The notes under the pieces are model-generated. The model had not been told where the DNA came from. It saw only the letters and a list, made by a program, of their open reading frames with translations, and did not search any database. The translations under genes and the position numbers were made by a program. Positions 24,201-34,388 of a DNA stretch of 64,000 nucleotides are shown here, piece by piece; position 1 is the stretch's first letter; every line of letters begins with the position of its first letter. Origin of the DNA: Bolinopsis microptera (Eukaryota > Ctenophora > Tentaculata > Lobata > Bolinopsidae); contig NC_087080.1 of the NCBI RefSeq assembly GCF_026151205.1, positions 2,707,096-2,771,095 of the forward strand, given 5' to 3'.

Positions 24201-25045
24201 TCATTCATCTGTAAACTGAGGTATTCGCTTCTGCCTGAAGGCACTCATGCCTCTTTTTGGTCTTTAGTTGCAAAGGAAGCATAGAACAGTCGCTTTTCGT
24301 AGTCCAAACCAAGTTGCAGTGAAGTTTCATACGCAGCATTGACAGCTTCTTTATTCAAAGCAACAGCAATCTTCGAAAATGAAGCAATCTTTTGTGCAGT
24401 TTCCACAGCCTTGTCAACAAGTTCATCTACAGGAAAAATTTGAGCAGCAAGTCCTATCTGCTTAGCCTCTTGTGCATCAATGAAGTTGCCTGTCAGACAC
24501 ATTTCCATAGCCTTGCTTTTCCCAACAGATCGAGTGAGCCTCTGTGTACCCCCAGCTCCAGGCAATACACCCAAAGTAATTTCTGGTTGACCAAACTTTG
24601 CTTTCTCGCCAGCATAGATAAAGTCACACATCATTGCAAGCTCGCAACCACCTCCAAGGGCAAAACCGTTGACAGCAGCAATAATCGGCTTTTTAGCTTT
24701 AGTGACATTCTCCAAGTCATTGAATAATCCTCCCATGTAAGTATCAGCAAAAGAAAGGGACTCCATCATCTTAATGTCAGCTCCAGCAGCAAATGCCCTT
24801 GAGGAACCAGTGAGGACAATGGCTCCAATGTCACTGTCAGCATTGGCATCAAGTACAGCAGCGTTGAGATCTGTAATGACTTGCTGGTTGATAGAATTAA
24901 GAGCCTTTGGTCTGTTCAGTGAAATAAGAGCTACTTTTTCACGTTTTTCAACAAGAACAGTCTCATATGCTGATGCATCACAATTGAGAAATCGAAGACC
25001 ACCGAGGTTTGAAAGGCCTCTTCTTGAAAAGACTTTTCCTATCAT
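24201..25045 (-). CDS. ECHS1: Mitochondrial enoyl-CoA hydratase (short-chain crotonase), 3' frameshift
   Basis: It hydrates trans-2-enoyl-CoA in mitochondrial beta-oxidation and valine breakdown. Numbering from [10 protein letters not shown], the oxyanion-hole motif is AFAAGADIK (84-92), and the two catalytic glutamates (rat Glu144 and Glu164) correspond to Glu135 in [11 protein letters not shown] and Glu155 in [17 protein letters not shown] follows. The first 25 or so residues are basic and Ser/Leu-rich, fitting a mitochondrial presequence; an in-frame ATG 21 bases upstream is also possible. The frame as read stops at 24245 after KDQKEA, but one base shifted the sequence continues [16 protein letters not shown] and stops at 24201, which is the conserved C-terminus of the family. 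A single missing G in a GAGGCATG context explains it. An uninterrupted frame extends upstream through a poly-G tract but codes for nothing plausible. The body is a single exon. The acyl-CoA ligase starts about 435 bp downstream on the same strand. Confidence 0.92.
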
Positions 25046-25097
25046 TTCCACCTGCTGGTATTTCATAGTTATTAATAATAAATGGTTGCATATTGTT

Positions 25098-25124
25098 GGG
25101 GGGGGGGGGGGGGGGGGGGGGGGG
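25098..25124. repeat. Poly-G tract of 27
   Basis: A pure G run about 50 bp upstream of the enoyl-CoA hydratase start. On the minus strand it produces a false polyproline N-terminal extension. Poly-G runs also form the ends of several transposons in this window, but no element was found attached to this one. Confidence 0.95.
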
Positions 25125-25225
25125 TTGTCAACATGTAATGTTATACCACTGAGAAAAAAGAGCAAAACAGCAGAGTCAATTGATGTACATGGGTGATCAA
25201 CAATCATTAAATTAAGTTTACTCAT

Positions 25226-28200
25226 TTAACATAATAATTTTAGCTAGCAAATCAAGGTTCTTGGGATGAAATTGAATTGACAAGTACGACCCCTTAAAGG
25301 CATAGTCTATAGATGAAGGGGCCGTAGACTCTGGTGGCTTTGGTCTGCACAACCCTCTAGAGATCTGGAGAAGCTGGATTACCTCAGTGAGTTCTTGGGA
25401 AGTAGAAATTGTTGATGTTTGAAACAGAAACTACGAAATTCATATATTATATCGCTACTTGTTAACCAATTGGAATCACATATTTACCACGTTTTCGACA
25501 TTTTTCAGTGGTGATCGACATTAATAACTCTACCGGTCGATCACCCAGGTAATCCAATTTATTAAAATGAGGTGGTAAAAAGTCTACTGAGTGCTAAGCT
25601 ACATGTACAGCTTCGTTGTAGCGCTTACTGTAATGAAAATAAAGCAATGTACACAATTACAAATTAGGAACTTAAAAGACAGTGTAATTGTAAATTATGA
25701 CAATTTACCGAAGTATTTACTAAGTGACAGTTCACAGTGAATGGGTGAACGATAATTCACGTTTGAAGTTTTATTTATTGCATGGCGCACATTTTCTTTA
25801 AAAAAAACAGTTTCAGACAATACAACGCTCGATTTTAAAGTAATAATTTGCCATAATGCGCGGCGCGAGGTTTTTAAAATATTGTAATTGTTTGTTCCAT
25901 TGTTTATTTATCATTGTAATGATAATCAAAATTAAACTAATTGTTTTTTACTTGGTGATCGTTTTGTGTGAAAGTGTATTTCCTAATTTGATAGAATGCC
26001 ATGCTGTGACCTTCAATTTTGGATCTGAATCATATCATGAATATTGAATATACGCGCGCGCAGCTGGCTGCGTGGGCCGTACATGGCGCATGTAGCATGA
26101 TATGAAATTATTTTGTATTTGTGACTCCGTATTTGTTCAGCACGTGGTCTAGTATCTCAGTACATGCCGTCAAATCATATTATTCGTTTCATAATGCAAG
26201 TCTAGTGGCATTTGTTTCACCCTATAATGTATAAAACACCTAGCTAACTTCAAACTGAAGGTCCAATTTAGAATCATTCATGATCAGTTTTTGATTCTTG
26301 AAGCGTATCCATATATTCCACTTATTTTAATGATGAAGAACCTTAACACTAAATCACGATACTTATGTCTTAACGGGTGATACTCGTAAAATATCTGTTC
26401 CATATATTGTACGGGCGAAATAGTTGGTCGCGCGCAGTACGCCGCGCTTTTGGTGTTGACCATTGGCGGCAGGTACTTTTTGTCCTATTACGTCACGGCG
26501 CACTACTGCAAATACATTACACACTGATATAAGGCTTCTCTCACAGTTTATGTTAGAAATCAAACCTAATTAGATCATCGATCAGTTAGTGATATCAACA
26601 AAGAAAACAAAATATTGAAACAACGGATTATAATATACAATGGTTATCTTTCTAAATCCAGTGCAGTGAGTATACTAATACAGTGTATCATTATGAACTG
26701 GAAATATCATCTTAATTTCTTTGATAGGAGCAACATCTATTAATTGTTTCGATATTATTATTAAGACTCAATCTTCAAGTTCAAGCCTTCGGCATCATTG
26801 TAAGAGGATTTGTAGAAGAACATTTCGGCAGTAACTGAAAGTAATTCATTTTAATTGATCAAAGATGTTGAAACTCGGTTTATCAATATCAGATGGTTTG
26901 GGACATGATGCATTACTGATTTTACTACAAAAACTTTACCCACAATTATGACTGTTTACAATATTGAATATTAAGCCTACTGCAGTGTGACTAAATTGTA
27001 TTTGTAAGCCATATATTCCAAAAATTCTAATATGTTCTCACCTATATATAGTGTATGTTTTACAGTTTAAGGAGAAGGAGACCATTAACATTACATAGAG
27101 TATAAATTATTCCCAGCAGTACATTATCTTCCAGAAATAGCCGTTTTCATGTCAGAGAGGTCCTTCGCCGCACTATCAGTATCACACAATGGCAGGTCAG
27201 TCCATCAGTAACTGAAAATAAAACAAATTACGTCAGTGTTGCTATTAAGAGCAAATATTTAGATACAAACTGGTGTTATTGGGAAGGTTGGTATTCGTTC
27301 GTATTTCTGTCGATAAATGGTTACATTTTCATGTACCATTTCTCGACAAAAATGGGCAATTAGTGCGTGTACATGGTTAATGTTGAATTTTAAGTGGAAT
27401 GATACGCCTATGTGCAGTGTTCACCCTACAGCGTGTAAAGGGATGTGTGTAAAGTATGATTATTTATAGATTACTGTAATAAAGTAATGACAAAGTAAGC
27501 GATCGTGTACATCTCGTTATAACATTTCGGTCATGAAGTTGAAATATTACAACAATATATTATTTTATTTGCCCACTTCTCTTGGAGAGAATTTAGGTAA
27601 GGTACGTGTGCTAATTGTACATAATTTTGATAGGAGCTTTAACGAAAATCTAATACCAAATTGGTCGCCAAATTGAATATGGGATACCCAGGAGGAATAA
27701 GAGGATTATTGGGACAAAAGTGGAACATTTGTTACATCGGTTCTAGACATGAAGTGATTCCCAAACTTGGTTTAAGTATTCCTTTAAGTCATTATATGTG
27801 GTTGCGGCGGTATAGTTCAAAATCTGAAACAATATGGTCAAGATTGCTTGACTGATTTTGTAAGCTAAAAGATTGTCATTTGCATCGATAATTTTATCAA
27901 ATCATTATAATTTTACCGGATCTGACGAGAATTCTGTTTAGTTTGAACAGGATATTTGACCACTGCCTCCCTTGCAAACCACATCTTTGTTTTGGGTACC
28001 GCTCTTGAGTTTTGGTTCTGTTGAAAATCTTATCCTGCAAGTAGTTGACTTATAAGTCTACAAATTTGCACAGAAATAAAATAACCTATTTCACAACCAA
28101 GTTGCATTCAAGTTAACAATAAATGACATTAGAAAATGATTTCACGATTTAATTTCATTAGAAACTGAGTCTATTAAAAAAATTCGAAAATTTCATCGAA

Positions 28201-28400
28201 ACATATAATAGTAAACGACTAAATTAGCACTGTCTTACTTAGAGGGGTATGCGGAAATTATGATAAATTTACTTTGTGAGAATCTGAGATAACAAGATCA
28301 GAGTAGGTCACCTTCGGGTTTTATCTTACGTGATTGTGATCCAGTTCCAGGGGAAGTGTTGTCCGTAAACGAGCTTCAGCGAAAAAGCAAAGGGGAGAAT
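25226..28400. other. Intergenic region, only weak exon candidates
   Basis: At 26400-26520 a CpG-containing block with CATTGGCGG and a CRE-like ATTACGTCAC could be promoter sequence for the minus-strand hydratase. At 27148 (plus) an ATG opens MSERSFAALSVSHNG and runs into a good donor (gtcagt, 27192), about 45 bp after a TATA-like ATAAATTA; this may be a first exon. The 57-codon frame at 27679-27855 (plus) starting MGYPGGIRG has no recognised relative. None of these is supported beyond its own splice or start signals. Confidence 0.3.
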
Positions 28401-28425
28401 AACAGTATAACTCCTCTATCATATT

Positions 28426-28518
28426 CTAGTAAAATGTAGCAGTGCTGATTTGTTCGTCGTCTTCTGCAGGATGGTACTCTAGCGCTTTTCTAAGATCTGT
28501 CCGACTCTGCCCAAACAC
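28426..28518 (-). CDS. Candidate terminal exon, copy 1
   Basis: After the acceptor atatttatccag, with CTAAT as a possible branch site about 20 bases before, the frame reads VFGQSRTDLRKALEYHPAED and ten more residues ending ATFY, then TAG. No upstream exon was found and the product is unknown. It lies in a direct repeat whose second copy keeps the same structure, which supports selection or recent duplication of an exon. Confidence 0.4.
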   Translation of the reverse strand: MFGQSRTDLRKALEYHPAEDDEQISTATFY

Positions 28519-28760
28519 CTGGATAAATATATTGAATTAGTGAGATGTATCAATTTAATTACGTTTAAATAATTTAACTTTAAGTTTACAATGACACAAA
28601 TGTATAACCTACCAACAGAGAAGAAGACAGTTTTGAAGAACCTTGATTGATGAGATAGTTAAAGTTAAGAAAGAGTAGTATTATAGCACGGGGTTTTAAT
28701 TCACCTGTTGGATTTTTCCCTCCTCTATCATATTCTAGTCAAATGTAGCAGTGCTTATTA

Positions 28761-28838
28761 TTAATAAATATGTTCACCATCTTCTGCAGGATGGTACCCT
28801 AGCGATTTTCTAAAATCTGTCCGACTCTGCCCAAACAT
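28761..28838 (-). CDS. Candidate terminal exon, copy 2
   Basis: Same acceptor as copy 1, then MFGQSRTDFRKSLGYHPAED, GEHIY and TAA. It differs from copy 1 by several amino-acid changes and an earlier stop. In the minus-strand order it comes before copy 1, so the two could be alternative last exons, or one may be dead. Confidence 0.35.
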   Translation of the reverse strand: MFGQSRTDFRKSLGYHPAEDGEHIY

Positions 28839-29639
28839 CTGGATAAATATATTGAATTAGTGAGATGTATCAATTTAATTACGTTTAAATAATTTAACTT
28901 TTAGTTTACAATGACACAAATGTTTAACCTACCAACGTCCAACAGAGAAGAAGACAGTTTTTACCTGTTGTAATATAAATTAAAAACTTATCAGTAGAAA
29001 ATGATATTTAAAAATCACTTGCTTACATTCTCCATTCTCCATAACGAAAACTTAACTCTGCTTGTTCTCGTTAAAAGTTAACAGTACTTCATCTTGCACT
29101 AGATCAGTCCTGGCTAACGAAATTTTGAAGAGTATTAGTTCATGATAATCTCACTGAGTTAAATATTTACCGTATTTATACCGTTAAAAGCACACATTTT
29201 AAGGTTACTAAGTAACGACAAAAACCAGTAAAGAGGACTTATTCACACGGATACTAAATACTCAAGTACTAATTAACAGCAAATTTGTTAAAAATATATA
29301 TTTTATTTTAAAAGGAGGTTATCATACATTTAAAGAGTGTACACCGTCAGATCATTTTCCGATTGTATGTAGGATTTTTACTCCTGTACTGCAGTGTACA
29401 AAGGCGATGAAATCAAGGGTTCTGTAATCTATTGTCTATAAGTCTGATTTAAACTAATTAACTAAGATATTTAAAGATGAAACTGTCCGGGACCTGGAGA
29501 CGATCAATTTAGTTCCAAAATGGCGTGTTCAGTCAGCTAACCAAAAACATTATTAACACTAGACTACAACTATGTCACGTCATTAATAGCCAATGATAAT
29601 TGCACTTTCTACGGATTCGATTATACAATTATAGCGATA

Positions 29640-32600
29640 CTGGGTTAGAAAGACGCGTGATATCTCTTGGATTATCACCATGGTAACTGGGAGGTGTTCA
29701 GACTCAAAAGATTTACTTTACAAACTGAGGTCTATGTTTTAATATCCATGTTCAACGGATAATTGAAGCTTAAATAGTAGGTATGATAAAATGTAATATT
29801 TACACAAATGGGTTCTTGTTATTATAAGCAAATCATTCAGTACACACTGAGTGTAAACGGATGTTTGGGAATTGGGAGTTGGGACACACCTTAGAAACAC
29901 TTAATAGCTAATCGTAGTAGCCTTACGTTTAATACCCGATATATAACTGGTGTCCCTCACGTTATTATATCAGGTCTGTTACTATGGAAACGTCCGAGGG
30001 GCTAGCTAAAGAATTCAACTTGGAAGTTTAGTCACAGTTCAATAAAAATTACTGCCACTAAAAGTAAAAGCCATGATGATTAGTGTACTCTACGCATTCA
30101 ATTATAACAATTTACTTGGTTAGCAAATCGCGTGATATCTCTGGAATTATCACCATGGTAACTAGGAGATGTTCAAACTCAAAAGATTTACTTTACAAAC
30201 TGAGGTCTATGTTTTAATACACAAATGGGTTCTTGTTATTATAAGCAAATCGTTCAGTACACACTGAGTGTAAACGGATGTATGGGAATTGGGACACACC
30301 TTAGAAACAATTAATAGCTAATCGTAGTAGCCTTACATTTAATAACCGATATATAACTGGTGTCCCTCACGTTATTATATCAGGTCTGTAATTACTATGG
30401 AAACGTCCGAGGGGCTAGTTAAAGAATTCAACTTGGAAGTTTAGTCACAGTTCAATAAAAATTACTGCCACTAAAAGTAAAAGCCATGATGATTAGTGTA
30501 CTCTACGCATTCAATTATAACAATTTACTTGGTTAGCAAATCGCGTGATATCTCTGGAATTATCACCATGGTAACTAGGAGGTGTTCAAACTCAAAAGAT
30601 TTACTTTACAAACTGATGTCTATGTTTTAATACACAAATGGGTTCTTGTTATTATAAGCAAATCGTTCAGTACACACTGAGTGTAAACGGATGTATGGGA
30701 ATTGGGACACACCTTAGAAACACTTAATAGCTAATCGTAGTAGCCTTACATTTAATAACCGATATATAACTGGTGTCCCTCACGTTATTATATCAGGTCT
30801 GTTACTTATACTATGGAAACGTCCGAGGGGCTAGCTAAAGAATTCAACTTGGAAGTTTAGTCACAGTTCAATAAAAATTACTGCCACTAAAAGTAAAAGC
30901 CATGATGATTAGTGTACTCTACGCATTCAATTATAACAATTTACTTGGTTAGCAAATCGCGTGATATCTCTGGAATTATCACCATGGTAACTAGGAGGTG
31001 TTCAAACTCAAAAGATTTACTTTACAAACTCAAAAGATTTACTTTACAAACTGAGGTCTATGTTTTAATACACAAATGGGTTCTTGTTATTATAAGCAAA
31101 TCGTTCAGTACACACTGAGTGTAAACGGATGTATGGGAATTGGGACACACCTTAGAAACACTTAATAGCTAATCGTAGTAGCCTTACATTTAATAACCGA
31201 TATATAACTGGTGTCCCTCACATTAGTATATCAGGTCTGTTACTATGGAAACGTCCGAGGGGCTAGTTAAAGAATTCAACTTGGAAGTTTAGTCACAGTT
31301 CAATAAAAATTACTGCCACTAAAAGTAAAAGCCATTATGACTAGTGTACTCTACGCATTCAATTATAACAATTTACTTGGTTAGCAAATCGCGTGATATC
31401 TCTGGAATTATCACCATGGTAACTAGGAGATGTTCAAACTCAAAAGATTTACTTTACAAACTGAGGTCTATGTTTTAATACACAAATGGGTTATTGTTAT
31501 TATAAGCAAATCGTTCAGTACACACTGAGTGTAAACGGATGTATGGGAATTGGGACACACCTTAGAAACAATTAATAGCTAATCGTAGTAGCCTTACATT
31601 TAATAACCGATATATAACTGGTGTCCCTCACGTTATTATATCAGGTCTGTTACTATGGAAACGTCCGAGGGGCTAGCTAAAGAATTCAACTTGGAAGTTT
31701 AGTCACAGTTCAATAAAAAGTATTGCCACTAAAAGTAAAAGCCATGATGATTAGTGTACTCTACGCATTCAATTATAACAATTTACTTGGTTAGCAAATC
31801 GCGTGATATCTCTGGAATTATCACCATGGTAACTAGGAGGTGTTCAAACTCAAAAGATTTACTTTACAAACTGAGGTCTATGTTTTAATACACAAATGGG
31901 TTCTTGTTATTATAAGCAAATCGTTCAGTACACACTGAGTGTAAACGGATATATGGGAATTGGGACACACCTTAGAAACACTTAATAGCTAATCGTAGTA
32001 GCCTTACATTTAATAACCGATATATAACTGGTGTCCCTCACGTTATTATATCAGGTCTGTTACTTATACTATGGAAACGTCCGAGGGGCTAGCTAAAGAA
32101 TTCAACTTGGAAGTTTAGTCGCAGTTCAATAAAAATTACTGCCACTAAAAGTAAAAGCCATGATGATTAGTGTACTCTACGCATTCAATTATAACAATTT
32201 AATTGGTTACCAAATCGCGTGATATCTCTGGAATTATCACCATGGTTACTAGGAGGTGTTCAAACTCAAAAGATTTACTTTACAAACTCAAAAGATTTAC
32301 TTTACAAACTGAGGTCTATGTTTTAATACGCAAATGGGTTCTTGTTATTATAAGCAAATCGTTCAGTACACACTGAGTGTAAACGGATGTATGGGAATTG
32401 GGACACACCTTAGAAACACTTAATAGCTAATCGTAGTAGCCTTACATTTAATAACCGATATATAACTGGTGTCCCTCACGTTATTATATCAGGTCTGTTA
32501 CTTATACTATGGAAACGTCCGAGGGGCTAGTTAAAGAATTCAACTTGGAAGTTTAGTCACAGTTCAATAAAAATTACTGCCGCTAAAAGTAAAAGCCATT

Positions 32601-33420
32601 ATGACTAGTGTACTCTACGCATTCAATTATAACAATTTACTTGGTTAGCAAATCGCGTGATATCTCTGGAATTATCACCATGGTAACTAGGAGGTGTTCA
32701 AACTCAAAAGATTTACTTTACGAACTCAAAAGATTTACTTTACAAACTGAGGTCTATGTTTTAATACACAAATGGGTTCTTGTTATTATAAGCAAATCGT
32801 TCAGTACACACTGAGTGTAAACGGATGTATGGGAATTGGGACACACCTTAGAAACAATTAATAGCTAATCGTAGTAGCCTTACATTAAATAACCGATATA
32901 TAACTGGTGTCCCTCACGTTATTATATCAGGTCTGTTACTATGGAAACGTCCGAGGGGCTAGTTAAAGAATTCAACTTGGAAGTTTAGTCACAGTTCAAT
33001 AAAAATTACTGCCACTAAAAGTAAAAGCCATGATGATTAGTGTACTCTACGCATTCAATTATAACAATTTACTTGGTTAGCAAATCGCGTGATATCTCTG
33101 GAATTATCACCATGGTAACTAGGAGGTGTTCAAACTCAAAAGATTTACTTTACAAACTGAGGTCTATGTTTTAATACACAAATGGGTTCTTGTTATCATA
33201 AGCAAATCGTTCAGTACACACTGAGTGTAAACGGATGTATGGGAATTGGGACACACCTTAGAAACAATTAATAACTTAACACATCAGCCTTATATCTAAT
33301 AACCGATATATAACTGGTGTCCCTCACGTTGTATCAGGTCTGTTACTGTGGAATAACGTCCGAGGGGCAAGTTAAAGAATTCAACTTGGAAGTTTAGTCA
33401 CAGTTCATTATTTGGTAAAA
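29640..33420. repeat. Tandem array, about nine units of 408-437 bp
   Basis: The marker GTCCGAGGGGCTAG recurs at about 413, 415, 432, 412, 414, 437, 434 and 408 bp intervals. Units are nearly identical in the middle and diverge at both edges. The length differences come from an optional tandem duplication of the segment AAAAGATTTACTTTACAAAC (units near 31010, 32270 and 32700) and a small insertion in TTACTTATACTATGG. Each unit contains a short dyad GTGATA...TATCAC. I saw no RNA gene or protein-coding pattern; the one 68-codon frame arises only in units carrying the duplication. Confidence 0.92.
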
Positions 33421-34388
33421 TGAACAGGGACTCCATGAAATGCCGTTAATAAACATTACTGCCACTGGATTACAATTGTGTCACGTCATTTCTAGCCAAT
33501 GATTTAGATTATTATTATCATACGATATTTGGAGTACCTGCAGCATAAGGAGAACTCGAAATTCTAGTCTTGAACATATAGTTCAAGGGATATAGTTATA
33601 GCAAAAACGATCGGGTTAGGTCGCATCGACAATGCCAATAGCAAAAATATGTTTGATCTTCAAAATTACACTAAGGTAAGCGACAAAAACCTTCATTTAC
33701 ATTGGCATGCACCACAATATTCGTTTGTTCATCTGCATATGCAGGTAGCAGCTTAATTATGGCCCACTGAATGACTGAACCGTAATATTGATTGATGCAG
33801 ATACACCGGTCAGATTGAATCTGGAAACAATCAAACAAATGACATGCAACTCAGCAAGCGATCAAATTAAAGCTGGAAGTGAATAGAATCTGTTATCGAA
33901 TGTTAAGCTTAATTTCAATACGGTCATAGACAGCGAACAAAACAACAGTGAATCGATTATAAACTGCGTAGCCGTAAGGAAGTGAAGTTACAGAGCCAGA
34001 CAAAATTGATGAACGCTCGATTTTATCACAGAATTTCGAACTGCAGAGTGATTTTACGCCGCGCATAGCTCACGTGACTCAATATAAGCTCTCCTATTGG
34101 CGCAAACGTCTCAGCCAATCAGCATCTACGGCACTTTTCTGCCGTAATTGAGTCGTATTTCTACCTACCAGGACCGTCGACGAGTCCAACTCGGCGCGCG
34201 TCCTGGTAGGTTGTAAACCTACAACTTATGTCTTATAATGGGCCCTACTAGCCAAATAAATAGGCTCACGTCACTGGTTACCCTATGGCTATTACATTAC
34301 AGTCCATTTCACATTATTAATGTCCCGTACGTATCGAATGGAGCTGCAAATCATTTCATTACGATTATATCTGATTCGGGACGCGGGT
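33421..34388. other. Between the tandem array and the GC-rich foldback element
   Basis: The first part is a decayed edge of the array. At 33630-33677 (plus) an ATG frame MPIAKICLIFKITL runs into a strong donor (gtaagc), a possible first exon without further support. CCAAT-like and ATTGG boxes occur at 34110-34125. A compact stem lies at 34163-34211. Confidence 0.35.
34163..34211. repeat. Short inverted repeat, 12-bp arms
   Basis: ACCTACCAGGAC pairs with GTCCTGGTAGGT, and inside them CGAGT pairs with ACTCG. A small stable cruciform or hairpin of unknown role, next to the foldback element. Confidence 0.7.

Larger units (their letters stand above)
28412..28945. repeat. Direct repeat of about 230 bp, two copies about 310 bp apart
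   Basis: The segment from CTCCTCTATCATATTCTAGT to the run AATGACACAAATGT is present at about 28412-28640 and 28720-28945. It contains the candidate terminal exon and the 3' end of its intron. Confidence 0.85.

Noticed and set aside
25046-25225. N-terminal extension of enoyl-CoA hydratase with a polyproline run
   Set aside because: It is a translated poly-G tract and adjoining AT-rich sequence; the family starts with a short presequence that matches [10 protein letters not shown].
29640-33420. CRISPR-like array or ribozyme-bearing retrozyme
   Set aside because: Units are over 400 bp without unique spacers, and no CTGANGA/GAAA hammerhead core was found in the unit.
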